Position numbers and translations under genes: made by a program
From: Xylanimicrobium pachnodae JCM 13526 = NBRC 107786
Lineage (GTDB): Bacteria > Actinomycetota > Actinomycetes > Actinomycetales > Cellulomonadaceae
Assembly: GCA_001592145.1 (NCBI GenBank)
Contig: BCWJ01000016.1
Coordinates: 1-64,000, forward strand
Length of the DNA: 64,000 nt
Direction of reading: 5' to 3'
Notes under the pieces: model-generated
Told to the model about the DNA's origin: nothing
Databases searched by the model: none
Seen by the model: only the letters and a program-made list of their open reading frames with translations
In this document: positions 18,072 through 27,741 of the stretch, in pieces
How the letters are laid out: every line of letters starts with the position of its first letter
Position numbering within the stretch: position 1 is the first letter of the stretch

Positions 18072-19202
18072 ATGGCCTCGTCCACGACACCTGCCGTCGA
18101 GCGCACCGCCGGGGGGCGCACCGTGCGCATCTCCTCACCCGACCGTGTCGTGTTCCCTGCACTCGGGATCACCAAGCTCCAGGTGGTGGAGTACTTCCTT
18201 GCCGTCGGCGACGGGATCCTCGGGGCCCTGCTGCACCGGCCGACGACGCTTGAGCGGTGGCCGAAGGGGTTCTTCGAGGGCGCCGTCATGGCGACCCGCG
18301 CCGACTCGCGTGGTGACGCGTTCTACCAGAAGCGCCTGCCCCAAGGGGCACCTGACTACGTCGAGACCGCCACGATCGCGTTCCCGTCGGGTCGCACCGC
18401 CGCGGAGGTAGCCCCCACGGAGCTGGCCGTGGTCGCGTGGGCCGCGAACCTGGGCACGCTCACGTTCCATCCGTGGCCGGTGCGCCGCGAGGACGTCGAG
18501 GCCGTCGACCAGCTCCGCATCGATCTGGACCCCCAGCCGGGCACCACGTTCGACGACGCCGCCGCCGTCGCACCGCACCTGCGCGCGCTGCTCACCGAGC
18601 TGGGGCTGACCGGGTACCCCAAGACGTCCGGTGGGCGCGGCCTGCACGTGTTCGTACCGCTCGCCCCGCACTGGTCGTTCGTCCAGGCACGCCGAGCGGC
18701 CATCGCCATCGGCCGGGAGCTGGAGCGCAGGCTTCCCGAGCAGGTCACCACCCGCTGGTGGAAGGAGGAGCGCGGAGAGCGCATCTTCGTGGACTACAAC
18801 CAGATGGCCCGCGACCGCACCATCGCGTCCGCCTACTCGGTCCGCGCCCGCACCCAGGCCACCGTGTCTGCGCCGCTGCGCTGGGACGAGGTCGGCTCGG
18901 CCCATCCCGCAGACTTCACCGTGACGACCATGCCCGCTCGGTTCGCGCAGGTGGGCGACCTGTTCGCGCCGCTGCGCGCCGACCGCGACCCGGCACTCGA
19001 CTGCTCGCTGGACGCGGCCCTCGACCTGGCCCGCCGTGACGAGGAGGAGCATGACCTCGGCGACCTCCCGTATCCGCCGGAGTACCCGAAGATGCCGGGC
19101 GAGCCGCCGCGCGTGCAGCCCAGCAAGAAGGTGGCGGCGCACTGGGACGACGCCGGGAAGCGCGTCCCGAGCGACCGCGAGGACCCGGGCGCGCGCCGAT
19201 AG
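18072..19202 (+). CDS. LigD-type archaeo-eukaryotic primase-polymerase (NHEJ polymerase)
   Basis: A 376-residue stand-alone polymerase domain of the LigD family, which adds ribo- or deoxyribonucleotides at DNA ends during non-homologous end joining. The metal-binding IDLDPQPG motif (two Asp) is near residue 155, TSGGRGLHVFVPL near 184, and IFVDYNQMARDRTIASAYS near 239 with the third Asp. This is the complete Pol domain. No ligase or phosphoesterase domain is fused; a separate LigC-like ligase lies 600 bases away on the opposite strand. Ku is not in the window. It converges with the RibD/DHFR-like gene. Confidence 0.92.
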   Translation: MASSTTPAVERTAGGRTVRISSPDRVVFPALGITKLQVVEYFLAVGDGILGALLHRPTTLERWPKGFFEGAVMATRADSRGDAFYQKRLPQGAPDYVETATIAFPSGRTAAEVAPTELAVVAWAANLGTLTFHPWPVRREDVEAVDQLRIDLDPQPGTTFDDAAAVAPHLRALLTELGLTGYPKTSGGRGLHVFVPLAPHWSFVQARRAAIAIGRELERRLPEQVTTRWWKEERGERIFVDYNQMARDRTIASAYSVRARTQATVSAPLRWDEVGSAHPADFTVTTMPARFAQVGDLFAPLRADRDPALDCSLDAALDLARRDEEEHDLGDLPYPPEYPKMPGEPPRVQPSKKVAAHWDDAGKRVPSDREDPGARR

Positions 19203-19227
19203 CAGCGCCCGGCGACGGCGCCGCCGA

Positions 19228-19782
19228 TCAGCCCCTCGAGTAGCGCAGGTACACAGTCCCGTCCGCGAACCGGTGCTCGCCGCTGAGGGTGAGCCCCATC
19301 CGCACGCGGTCGGGAAAAGCGCGCACCCCGCCCCCGAGGAGCTGCGGCACGACGATCACCAGGGCCTCGTCCACCAGGCCCGCCCGCCACGGCGCAGCGG
19401 CCGTGGTAGGGCCGGAGACCTCGACGACACCCCGCGTCGCGTCCACGATCTCAGCCATCCGCTCAGCGGTCAGCCGGCCCTCCAGCGCGACGCCGGGCGA
19501 GTCGATCCTGGTCAGCGTGTCCGAGCAGACGATCTTTGCGGCGGCACGCCAGATGGCCGCGAACTCGTCCTCGACCGGCTCGCCACCGGCGGGCATCGAG
19601 TCCCACACCCGCATCGTCTCCCACATGCGCCGGCCCATCACGAACGCGGCCACGTCACGCACCAGGTCGTTGACGAACTCGTGCCGCTCCACGGTCGGCG
19701 CCGACCAGTCGATCCGGCCCTCGGCGTCGGTGATGTACCCGTCCAGCGAGCAGGTCAGCGGCCCGTACCGCAGTGTTCCCAT
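19228..19782 (-). CDS. Dihydrofolate reductase/RibD C-terminal family protein
   Basis: A 184-residue reductase of the RibD_C/DHFR-like family, a NADPH-binding fold with SLDGYITDAEGRIDW at the N-terminus, VMGRRMWETM near 48, and PQLLGGGVRAFPD near 147. Family members are often annotated 'dihydrofolate reductase family protein', and the real substrate is usually unknown. The start ATG is at 19782; a longer open frame upstream runs antisense-like through the ligase and is not used. The ligase gene ends 14 bases upstream on the same strand, so the two are probably cotranscribed. Confidence 0.88.
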   Translation of the reverse strand: MGTLRYGPLTCSLDGYITDAEGRIDWSAPTVERHEFVNDLVRDVAAFVMGRRMWETMRVWDSMPAGGEPVEDEFAAIWRAAAKIVCSDTLTRIDSPGVALEGRLTAERMAEIVDATRGVVEVSGPTTAAAPWRAGLVDEALVIVVPQLLGGGVRAFPDRVRMGLTLSGEHRFADGTVYLRYSRG

Positions 19783-19796
19783 GCGGCCAGCATGAC

Positions 19797-20951
19797 TCAG
19801 ACGGTGCCGGGTGCGCCCGGCAGAAGCGCGGCCAGGTCGTAGCTCACCGGCTCCTCCAGCTGAGCGAACGTGCACGACGCCGGCTCGCGGTCGGGACGCC
19901 ACCGCTTGAACTGGGCCGTGTGCCGGAACCTGGTGCCCTCCATGTGGTCGTACCCCACCTCGAGCACCCGCTCGGTGCGCAGTGCCGTGAACGACAGGTC
20001 CTTCCCGGCGCTCCACCGCGACTGCGCCCCCGGGCGCCGGCCCCGCCCGCCACCCTCGCCGACCGTGGCGGGCCCGAAGTCCTCCCAGTCCGCCCACGGA
20101 TGCTCCCCGTGGGCTCCCGTACCGGGCGTGAGCACCAGGTCCGCCAGCTCCTCGATGAGGGCCACGCGCCGCGCCGCGGGGAACGACGCCGCCACCCCGA
20201 CGAACTGCAGGCCACCCGTGTCGTCGTACAGGCCCAGCAGCAGCGAGCCGAGCATCGGCTTGTCCGGCGTCGACGTCTTGTGCAGCCGGTACCCGGCCAG
20301 GACGACGTCGGCCGTGCGGGCGTGCTTGATCTTCCGCATCACCCGCTTGTCGGGCTGGTACCCCTCGTCCACCCGCTTCGCGACCACGCCGTCGAGGCCC
20401 GCCCCCTCGAACTGCACGAACCACTCGCGTGCCACGCGGGCGTCGGTGGTGCGCGGCGTGGCGAACACGTGCGGGCCGGTCAGGTGCAGCGAGTCGAGGG
20501 CGACCAGCCGGTCGCGCAGCGGACGCCCCGTGAGGTCATCGTCGCCGAGCGCGAGAACGTCGAACACCACGAGGCTTGCCGGGACGGACGCGGCGAGCAT
20601 CGCCACCCGGGAGGCGGCCGGGTGGATCCGCAAGGTCAGGGCCTCGAAGTCGAGCCGGGCGGCCGCACCGGGCGTCCCCCCGGGCTGGGCGATGACGATC
20701 TCCCCGTCCACCACGCACCGGTCGGGCAGCGCCGCCTTGACCGCGTCGACCACCTCGGGGAAGTACCGCTGCATGGGCCGGGCGTTGCGCGAGTCGATGC
20801 GCACGTCGTCGCCGTCGCGGTACACGATCGCGCGGAAGCCGTCCCACTTCGGCTCGTAGTCCCACTCGAGGTCGCCGTCCCCCTGGTCGGGAACGGCGGC
20901 GACCGGTGCCGCCAGCATGGGCAGGACGGGCGGGCTGATCGGCAACGTCAT
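19797..20951 (-). CDS. ATP-dependent DNA ligase, LigC type
   Basis: Seals DNA nicks with ATP via an enzyme-AMP intermediate. The 384 residues have motif I YEPKWDGFRA (adenylated Lys ~35), motif III-type FDVLAL near 150, motif IV GLDGVVAKR near 195 and motif V MRKIKHARTADVV near 214. A C-terminal OB domain ends with RFRHTAQFKRWRPDR. Size and lack of fusion fit LigC (stand-alone NHEJ or gap-repair ligase) rather than LigD. A Gly/Arg-rich loop at ~310-325 is unusual. It is 14 bases from the DHFR-like gene and near LigD-Pol, which suggests a functional repair pair. Confidence 0.92.
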   Translation of the reverse strand: MTLPISPPVLPMLAAPVAAVPDQGDGDLEWDYEPKWDGFRAIVYRDGDDVRIDSRNARPMQRYFPEVVDAVKAALPDRCVVDGEIVIAQPGGTPGAAARLDFEALTLRIHPAASRVAMLAASVPASLVVFDVLALGDDDLTGRPLRDRLVALDSLHLTGPHVFATPRTTDARVAREWFVQFEGAGLDGVVAKRVDEGYQPDKRVMRKIKHARTADVVLAGYRLHKTSTPDKPMLGSLLLGLYDDTGGLQFVGVAASFPAARRVALIEELADLVLTPGTGAHGEHPWADWEDFGPATVGEGGGRGRRPGAQSRWSAGKDLSFTALRTERVLEVGYDHMEGTRFRHTAQFKRWRPDREPASCTFAQLEEPVSYDLAALLPGAPGTV

Positions 20952-21025
20952 GGATCGATGCTGCCACCGGGCGGTGGTTTCGACAGGCTCAGCCGCCTGT
21001 CAGGGCTCGATCACGCGCCACGCGC

Positions 21026-23380
21026 TCAGTTGGACGGCACGGGCGGATGCTCCCCGGCCTTCGCCCCGGTGATGCGGTAGACGTCGAACACGCCGTCCAC
21101 CTTGCGCACTGCGGTCAGCACTTGCTGGAGGTGCGCCGGTTCGGCCATCTCGAACACGTACCGCGACATCGCGATGCGGTCCTGGGTCGTCGAGACCGTC
21201 GCCGACAGGATGTTGACGTGATGGTCGGACAGGACGCGCGTGATGTCCGAGAGAAGCCGCGACCGGTCGAGCGCCTCGACCTGGATCTGGACCAGGAACG
21301 TCGTGTTCGACCCGGCGGACCAGGCGACGTCGACGATGCGCTCCGGCTGGGCGCGCAGCCCCTCGACGTTCGCACAGTCCGCGCGGTGCACGGAGACGCC
21401 CGCGCCGCGCGTGATGAACCCGATGATGTCGTCCCCCGGCACCGGGGTACAGCACCGGGCGAGCTTGACCCAGATGTCCTCGACCCCGCGCACCACCACA
21501 CCCGGGTCCCCGACCCGCGTGCGCCGGTGCGTCGTCGGCACACCGGGGACGGCCGCCTCCGCGGCGTCCTCCTCCGTGCCGGCGTCCCCGCCGAGCGACT
21601 TGACCAGGAGCTCGACGACGTGGGGCGCGGACACGTGCCCCTCGCCGACCGCCGCATATAGGGCGGAGACGTCCGCGTAGCGCAGCTCGGTGGCAAGCCC
21701 CACCAGGGCCTCGTGTGACAGCAGGCGCTGGATCGGCAGGTTCTGCTTGCGCATCGCCTTGGTGATGGCGTCACGCCCGTGCTCGATCGCCTCCTCACGG
21801 CGCTCCTTGGTGAACCACGCCCGGATCTTGTTGCGTGCGCGCGCAGACTTGACGAACGCCAGCCAGTCGCGCGACGGGCCGGCGCTCTCCGCCTTCGACG
21901 TCAGGATGTCGACGACGTCGCCGTTCTGGAGCTGCGAGTCCAGCGGAACCAGGCGCCCGTTGACGCGCGCCCCCATCGTGCGGTGTCCCACCTCGGTGTG
22001 CACGGAGTAGGCGAAGTCCACCGGCGACGCCCCCGCCGGAAGTGCGATGACCTGACCCTTGGGCGTGAACACGTAGACCTCTGCGCCGCCGATCTCGTAC
22101 CGCAGCGAGTCGAGGAACTCCGACGGGTCGGCCGTCTCGCGCTGCCAATCGACGAGCTGGCGCAGCCACGCCATGTCTCCGGTGCGCGCATCGTCCGTGC
22201 CACCCGGGCGCGCCTGCTTGGCCGGCTCCTTGTACTTCCAGTGCGCCGCGACGCCGTACTCCGCCCGTCGGTGCATGTCATGCGTGCGGATCTGGATCTC
22301 GACGGGCTTCCCACCGGGCCCCACGACCGTCGTGTGCAACGACTGGTACATGTTGAACTTGGGCATCGCGATGTAGTCCTTGAACCGCCCCGGAACCGGG
22401 TTCCACCGCGCGTGCAGCGAGCCCAAGGCCGCATAGCAGTCGCGCACCGAGTCCACCAGCACGCGCGTCCCCACCAGGTCATAGATGTCCGCGAAGTCGT
22501 GCCCACGCACGATCATCTTCTGGTAGATCGAGTAGTAGTGCTTGGGCCGCCCCGTGACGGTCGCCTTGATCTTCGCGCCCCGCAGGTCCGCCTGGATCTG
22601 CTCGCGGACCACCGACAGGTACTCCTCGCGGGCCGGGGCGCGCTCCGCGACCATGTGAACGATCTCGTCGTACACCTTGGGGTAGAGGGCCTGGAACGAC
22701 AGGTCCTCCAGCTCCCACTTGATGGTGTTCATGCCCAGCCGGTGGGCGAGGGGGGCGTAGATCTCCAGGGTCTCGCGGGCCTTGCGTTCGGCCGACGCCG
22801 CGGACACGTACTTCCAGGTCCGCGCGTTGTGCAGCCGGTCCGCCAGCTTGATGACCAGCACGCGGATGTCCTTGGCCATCGCCACGACCATCTTGCGGAC
22901 CGTCTCGGCCTGCGCGGCGTCGCCGTACTTCACCTTGTCCAGCTTGGTGACGCCGTCGACCAGGAGCGCGACGTCGTCGCCGTAGTCGGACCGGAGCTGG
23001 TCCAGCGAGTAGTCGGTGTCCTCCACCGTGTCGTGCAGCAGTGCGGCCGCGAGCGTGGTGCCCTCGAACCCCAGCTCGGCCAGGATCGTCGCCACGGAGA
23101 CGGGGTGGGTGATGTACGGGTCGCCGTTCTTGCGCTCCTGCCCGCGGTGCGCACGCTCGGCCGTCGCGTACGCGCGCTCGATCACCGCGAGGTCGGAGCG
23201 CGGGTGCGCCGCCCGCACGGCCTGGAGCAGCGGCTCGAGCGCGGGGCTGACCCCGCTGCTCCCGCCGCGCACCCCCAGGCGCACCAAGCGGCTACGGATG
23301 CCGGTACCCGGAGTGGGCGCGGCTCCGGCGGGACCGGACCCGGGACTCTCACCCCGGGCGACCTTGGTCTCGTCGCTCAT
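21026..23380 (-). CDS. relA: Bifunctional (p)ppGpp synthetase/hydrolase, RelA/SpoT homologue
   Basis: Makes and degrades the alarmone (p)ppGpp. The 784 residues have an HD hydrolase domain with HDTVEDTDY near 116. The synthetase domain carries [11 protein letters not shown]; the RxKD signature of bifunctional Rel enzymes is present. They are followed by a TGS domain ([14 protein letters not shown] near 435) and a C-terminal ACT domain (~705-775). Between them, [17 protein letters not shown] forms the conserved zinc-finger region. The ATG at 23380 is used. It is last in the yajC-secD-secF-apt-relA run, 29 bases after apt, the standard actinobacterial order. Confidence 0.98.
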   Translation of the reverse strand: MSDETKVARGESPGSGPAGAAPTPGTGIRSRLVRLGVRGGSSGVSPALEPLLQAVRAAHPRSDLAVIERAYATAERAHRGQERKNGDPYITHPVSVATILAELGFEGTTLAAALLHDTVEDTDYSLDQLRSDYGDDVALLVDGVTKLDKVKYGDAAQAETVRKMVVAMAKDIRVLVIKLADRLHNARTWKYVSAASAERKARETLEIYAPLAHRLGMNTIKWELEDLSFQALYPKVYDEIVHMVAERAPAREEYLSVVREQIQADLRGAKIKATVTGRPKHYYSIYQKMIVRGHDFADIYDLVGTRVLVDSVRDCYAALGSLHARWNPVPGRFKDYIAMPKFNMYQSLHTTVVGPGGKPVEIQIRTHDMHRRAEYGVAAHWKYKEPAKQARPGGTDDARTGDMAWLRQLVDWQRETADPSEFLDSLRYEIGGAEVYVFTPKGQVIALPAGASPVDFAYSVHTEVGHRTMGARVNGRLVPLDSQLQNGDVVDILTSKAESAGPSRDWLAFVKSARARNKIRAWFTKERREEAIEHGRDAITKAMRKQNLPIQRLLSHEALVGLATELRYADVSALYAAVGEGHVSAPHVVELLVKSLGGDAGTEEDAAEAAVPGVPTTHRRTRVGDPGVVVRGVEDIWVKLARCCTPVPGDDIIGFITRGAGVSVHRADCANVEGLRAQPERIVDVAWSAGSNTTFLVQIQVEALDRSRLLSDITRVLSDHHVNILSATVSTTQDRIAMSRYVFEMAEPAHLQQVLTAVRKVDGVFDVYRITGAKAGEHPPVPSN

Positions 23381-23409
23381 CTCCGCCCCCCTTCCGCGAA
23401 GGCGACAGT

Positions 23410-24000
23410 CTATGACGCCGCGTGCTCCGCGACGCGCAAGAGTGTCTCGACGACACGTCCGGACAGCCGCTCACGCCCGCCCAGACCGTCGAGCTCCAAG
23501 AGGAAGGCAGCCGCGACCACCTGGCCGCCGCACCGCTCCACGAGGTCCGCAGCGGCAGCCGCCGTACCACCTGTCGCCAGCACATCGTCCACGAGAAGAA
23601 CACGCGAGCCGGCCGGAAGAGTCCCCGTACGCAGTTCGATCGCGGCCGAACCGTACTCCAGCTCGTAGTTGACCCTCTCGACGGGAGGCGGCAGCTTGCC
23701 TGCCTTGCGCAGCGGTACGAACCCCACGCCCAGCCGGGTGGCGAGCGGGGCGCCGAGCAGGAACCCGCGCGCCTCCATCCCCGCCACGACGTCGACCGTG
23801 TGACCCGACTCACCCTCGCACAGGCGCGCGAACGCCTCGACCACGTCACGTAGCGCCGCGCCGTCGGCGAGCATCGGCGTGATGTCCCGGAAGACGATCG
23901 GGTCGTGCGGGTACCCCGGCACGTCTCGGATCAACGCCCGGATCTGCCGCGCCCGCTGCGAGCCCAGGCCGTTCAGCGCAACCGGCGCGATGTCATCCAC
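23410..24000 (-). CDS. apt: Adenine phosphoribosyltransferase
   Basis: Salvages adenine to AMP with PRPP in the cytoplasm. 196 residues with the type I PRTase PRPP loop [14 protein letters not shown] near 134, the flexible-loop region [13 protein letters not shown] near 94 and [10 protein letters not shown] near 37. The start is GTG at 24000, six bases after the secF stop, so the gene is probably coupled to secF. The C-terminal helix runs slightly longer than the family average. Confidence 0.96.
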   Translation of the reverse strand: MDDIAPVALNGLGSQRARQIRALIRDVPGYPHDPIVFRDITPMLADGAALRDVVEAFARLCEGESGHTVDVVAGMEARGFLLGAPLATRLGVGFVPLRKAGKLPPPVERVNYELEYGSAAIELRTGTLPAGSRVLLVDDVLATGGTAAAAADLVERCGGQVVAAAFLLELDGLGGRERLSGRVVETLLRVAEHAAS

Positions 24001-24006
24001 GACGCC

Positions 24007-25098
24007 TCAGCGCTTCCGTCGGGGCTGCGCGGCCTGGCCCAGGTGCTGGCCGGGACGGAGCTGTGCCGAGATGGTGCCCACGACAGCGGACGACGCGAAG
24101 TCCTCCCCGCCTGCTGAACCGGCGCGACGTGCCAGGACCTCGGCCGTGTGCGCCTTGATCTTCGGCTCCTGCTCGCGCAGCGCGACGTCGAGCGGCGTCG
24201 CGAGGAACAGCGACGACGCCGCGCCCACGGCGATGCCCACGAACAAGGACAGCGACAGGTCGCGCAGGGTGCCCGCGCCGAGCAGCATCGCCCCGACGAA
24301 CAGGATGCTGCCGACCGGCAGCAGTGCCACGACCGAGGTGTTGATCGAGCGCACCAGCGTCTGGTTCACGGCCAGGTTCGCACGCTCGGCATAGGTGGTC
24401 CGGTGCTGGTCCAGCACGCCCTCGGCGTTCTCGCGCACCTTGTCGAACACGACCATCTTGTCGTACAGCGAGAAGCCCAGGATGGTCAGGAAGCCGATCA
24501 CCGTGGACGGGGTGACCTCCCAGCCCACCAGCGCGTACACACCGGCCGAGATGAGCAGGTCGGCGAGCATCGAGACGATCGCCGCCACCGACATGCGCCA
24601 CGCGCGGAAGTACACCGCCATGAACGCGGCCGCAGCCAGGATGAACACCACCACACCCCACAGGGCGCGCAGCGAGACCCCCTGCCCCCAGGTCGGGCCG
24701 ATGGTGGAGACCGACATATCGGTCTGCGGGTCGATCCCGTACGCGTCCGCGAGCTTCTCACCGAGCTGGTTCACCTGAGCGTCGTCAAGCGCGCTCACCT
24801 GGATGCGCAGCGCGCTGGCTCCCACGGAGGCGACCCGTGGCTCCTCGCCCGGCAGCACCGCGCGCACGGCGTCGTTCGCCGGCCCCTGCTCGGTGGTCGA
24901 GACGTTCTCCACCGTGATCTCGGTGCCGCCCTGGAAGTCGATGCCGAGCTGGAGCGGCTTGAAGACGAGCAGCAGGATCGAGGCGGCGGCAAGTACCGCC
25001 GCCACGGTGAACCAGCGCTTGCGGTGGGCGACCACCGGGTACGAGCGGTGACCGGTGTACAGGTCGTTGCCCCATGCGGCGAAACTGAACCCCGCCAT
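24007..25098 (-). CDS. secF: Protein translocase subunit SecF
   Basis: Forms the SecDF complex that uses the proton gradient to pull exported proteins across the membrane. 363 residues with six transmembrane segments, an N-terminal TM at ~29-47, a periplasmic-type domain starting IDFQGGTEI, and the SecF signature region GFLTILGFSLYDKMVVFDKVREN near 222. The C-terminal ~55 residues are a hydrophilic cytoplasmic tail. The ATG at 25098 lies one base after the secD TGA; the 21 codons further upstream overlap secD and are not used. Confidence 0.97.
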   Translation of the reverse strand: MAGFSFAAWGNDLYTGHRSYPVVAHRKRWFTVAAVLAAASILLLVFKPLQLGIDFQGGTEITVENVSTTEQGPANDAVRAVLPGEEPRVASVGASALRIQVSALDDAQVNQLGEKLADAYGIDPQTDMSVSTIGPTWGQGVSLRALWGVVVFILAAAAFMAVYFRAWRMSVAAIVSMLADLLISAGVYALVGWEVTPSTVIGFLTILGFSLYDKMVVFDKVRENAEGVLDQHRTTYAERANLAVNQTLVRSINTSVVALLPVGSILFVGAMLLGAGTLRDLSLSLFVGIAVGAASSLFLATPLDVALREQEPKIKAHTAEVLARRAGSAGGEDFASSAVVGTISAQLRPGQHLGQAAQPRRKR

Positions 25099-25099
25099 G

Positions 25100-27154
25100 T
25101 CAGCGGCCCTCCTCGTTCTCGTTGCCCGGCTCGCCCGCGGCGGCCTTGCGCTCGGCGGCACGGCGTTCGGCGATCGTCAGACGGCGGCCGGAGGCATCCG
25201 TCGCGGGCGCCGGCAGAGGGGCGCGCCCCACGCCGACCAGGGCCGCCTGGTCCTGGGGGGGCTGCTCACCGTCGACCTGCGCCGCCACCTCCGCAGCGAC
25301 CTCTTCGGCGACGACCACCGGGCGGGCCACGCGTCCGGCCCCCACGTACCGCGGCCGGGCGGCGGACAGCGTGAGCCGCTCCCGGTTGAAGCCGGAGGCG
25401 ATGTGCCCGTCCCGGAAGAACTTGACCTTGGTCAGCAGCTCCATGACCGGGTGGGTGAACCAGAGCACCACCATGACGTCGATGATCGTCGTCAGGCCCA
25501 GGGTGAACGCAAAGCCCTGCACGCCGCCGACGGCCAGGAAGTACAGGACGATCGCGGAGATCAGGTTGACGGCCTTGGCAGCGTAGATCGTGCGCCTGGC
25601 GCGCTCCCACCCGTGCTGGACGGCGAACGGCAGGGTGCGACCGTTACGCAGCTCGTCCCTGATGCGTTCGAAGTACACGATGAACGAGTCCGCCGTGAAG
25701 CCGATGGCGACGATCAGGCCCGCGACGCCAGGCAAGGACAGGCGATAGCCCATGCCCCAGCCGAGCAGCACGATCGACAGGTAGGTGACGATGCCGGCCA
25801 CGACCAGCGAGGCGACCGTCAGCAGGCCCAGCGTGCGGTACTGGAACAGCGAGTACACGACGACGAGCGCGAGACCCACCAGTCCGGCGAGCAGTCCGTT
25901 CTGGAGCTGCTCCGACCCGAGCGTCGCCGAGATCTCCTGCTGGCTCTGCACCTCGAACTGAATCGGCAGCGCACCGAAGCTCAGCTGGTTGGCGAGCGTG
26001 GCCGCGGTCTCCCGGGTGAACGAGCCGGAGATCTCCGCGCGCCCGTCGGTGATCGGCGTAGTGATGCCTGCGGACTGGATCACGATGCCGTCGAGCAGGA
26101 TCGCGAACTGGTTCTGCACGCTGCCCTGACCGAAGTCGTACAGGCGCTGCGACGTCTTGGCGAACTCCTCGGCACCCTTCTTGTCGAGCGTCAGGTTGAC
26201 GGCCCACTCGTTGGTCACCGTGTTGTTCGGCCCCGCCTTCAGGCCGGAGCCCGCCGACGTGATGCTGGTGCCCTCGACCTCGACCGGACCGAGGATGTAC
26301 TTCACCTTGCCGTCGGCCGAGCAGGTGACGAGCGGCGCGTCCGGGTCGTCCCCGCCCTTGCCCACGAGCGCACCCTCCGCGGTGCAGTCGAGGTCGTCGA
26401 ACTGCTGGCGGATCTCCGGGGTGATCTGGGCCAGGTCGCTCGGGTTCGACTCGTCGGCAGGCGTCTCGGCGGGCGTCGCCGTGGCTTCCGCGGTGGGCGA
26501 CGGGCTCGGGTCCGTCTCCGCCGGGACGGTCACAGCGGTGCCCGACGAGCGTCCGTTCGGGCTGTAGCCCGGGTCGACCGCACCCTCGGCGGGGGCATCG
26601 GTCGCGTCATCGGCGGGGGCGTCGGTGGCCTCGTCCGCGGGCGCATCGGTCGCACTGCCGGTCGCGTCGTCCGCGGGGGCGTCGGTGCTCTCGGGCGACG
26701 GCGACGGTGACTCCGCGGCGGCCGGCAGACCGGAGCCCACCTCGAGCACCGGCCGGAATCGCATCTGCGCGGCCTGGCTGACCAGGGCGATGGTGGCGTC
26801 ATCGGGCTTGCCGGGGATGCCGACCACGATGTTCTTGCCACCCTGGCTGGTGATCTCGGCCTCGGACACACCGTTCGCGTCGATACGCTGGCGGATCACG
26901 TTGATGGCCTCGGCCACCGCGGAGTCGGTGACCTGCGAACCGTCCGTGGTCGTGGGTCGCAGGATGATCTGCGTGCCACCCTCCAGGTCGAGAGCCAGGC
27001 CCGGGACGAAGCTCGCCCCACCCGGGTTCTCGGCGCTGCGACCGTCAACGAACAGGCCCGTGACCAGGCCTGCCAACGGAACCAGCATCGTCAGAATCGC
27101 AAAGACGACAAGGGTACGGACCGGCCGCGATCGCCGCGTGCTGGAGTTCGCCAA
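25100..27154 (-). CDS. secD: Protein translocase subunit SecD with long disordered insert
   Basis: The partner of SecF, 684 residues and longer than typical actinobacterial SecD (~570-620). TM1 is at ~14-36, then LDLEGGTQIIL, a P1-head insertion, and five C-terminal TM segments including GFTADSFIVYFERIRDE near 500. Residues ~145-240 are an Ala/Asp/Pro/Ser/Thr low-complexity stretch built from repeats such as TDAPADDAT, presumably an extracytoplasmic linker. The start reads TTG (27152-27154) with a weak purine-rich stretch upstream; no better start is visible. yajC lies 84 bases upstream. Confidence 0.96.
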   Translation of the reverse strand: MANSSTRRSRPVRTLVVFAILTMLVPLAGLVTGLFVDGRSAENPGGASFVPGLALDLEGGTQIILRPTTTDGSQVTDSAVAEAINVIRQRIDANGVSEAEITSQGGKNIVVGIPGKPDDATIALVSQAAQMRFRPVLEVGSGLPAAAESPSPSPESTDAPADDATGSATDAPADEATDAPADDATDAPAEGAVDPGYSPNGRSSGTAVTVPAETDPSPSPTAEATATPAETPADESNPSDLAQITPEIRQQFDDLDCTAEGALVGKGGDDPDAPLVTCSADGKVKYILGPVEVEGTSITSAGSGLKAGPNNTVTNEWAVNLTLDKKGAEEFAKTSQRLYDFGQGSVQNQFAILLDGIVIQSAGITTPITDGRAEISGSFTRETAATLANQLSFGALPIQFEVQSQQEISATLGSEQLQNGLLAGLVGLALVVVYSLFQYRTLGLLTVASLVVAGIVTYLSIVLLGWGMGYRLSLPGVAGLIVAIGFTADSFIVYFERIRDELRNGRTLPFAVQHGWERARRTIYAAKAVNLISAIVLYFLAVGGVQGFAFTLGLTTIIDVMVVLWFTHPVMELLTKVKFFRDGHIASGFNRERLTLSAARPRYVGAGRVARPVVVAEEVAAEVAAQVDGEQPPQDQAALVGVGRAPLPAPATDASGRRLTIAERRAAERKAAAGEPGNENEEGR

Positions 27155-27238
27155 GTTCAGTTCTTCTCTCCGTGTGCGCCCCGGCCGGTCGACCGGTGCG
27201 GGCTGCGCCGACCGGGCGGACCCGGCCGGCGCAGCACG

Positions 27239-27643
27239 TCACTTGCCGTCGTCGCCCTTGGCCTGCTGCTCGCGGTACTCGCGCTGGGCGGTGTCGAGAC
27301 CGGAGATGTCGTCAGGGACGTCGATGGCGTCTGCGGGCGCGATCGTACCCGCATCCGCGGGCTCCGCGGTCACGGCGTCGTCCGCCGGAGTGTCGACGCG
27401 CTTGGCGATCGCGGCGCGCAGCCAGACGGAGCGCGAACCTGCGGAGTCCAGGGTGATGCGGTCGTTCGACTCGTCGACCGCGACGATCGTGCCGAACAGG
27501 CCCGATGCCGTCATGACCTCCTGGCCGGGCTCGAGCTCGCTGCGGAACGCCTGCTGCGCCTTCTGCTGCTTACGCTGGCGCGACGACATGAAGAACATGA
27601 GGCCGAGCATGGCGACGATGATGAAGAGGAATTCGAATCCCAC
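27239..27643 (-). CDS. yajC: Preprotein translocase subunit YajC
   Basis: A small SecDF-associated membrane protein of 134 residues: one TM at ~3-22 (FLFIIVAMLGLMFFM), a basic stretch SRQRKQQKAQQ, then the YajC beta domain (LEPGQEVMTASGLFGTIVAV) and an acidic Ala/Asp-rich tail. The GTG at 27643 has AAGGA 8 bases upstream and begins just before the TM helix. This excludes the 16 extra open codons. Confidence 0.95.
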   Translation of the reverse strand: MGFEFLFIIVAMLGLMFFMSSRQRKQQKAQQAFRSELEPGQEVMTASGLFGTIVAVDESNDRITLDSAGSRSVWLRAAIAKRVDTPADDAVTAEPADAGTIAPADAIDVPDDISGLDTAQREYREQQAKGDDGK

Positions 27644-27741
27644 GGTGGCAAGTCCTTGGTTGAGGGGGCATCGCTGGTCAGCCCCGCACACACGCGAAGC
27701 CCGACCAGTCTATTCATTCCGGCCAACGACCCCGGCGCCGC

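Noticed and set aside
21779-23668. 629-codon plus-strand frame across relA
   Set aside because: Antisense shadow; relA has complete HD, synthetase, TGS and ACT domains on the minus strand.
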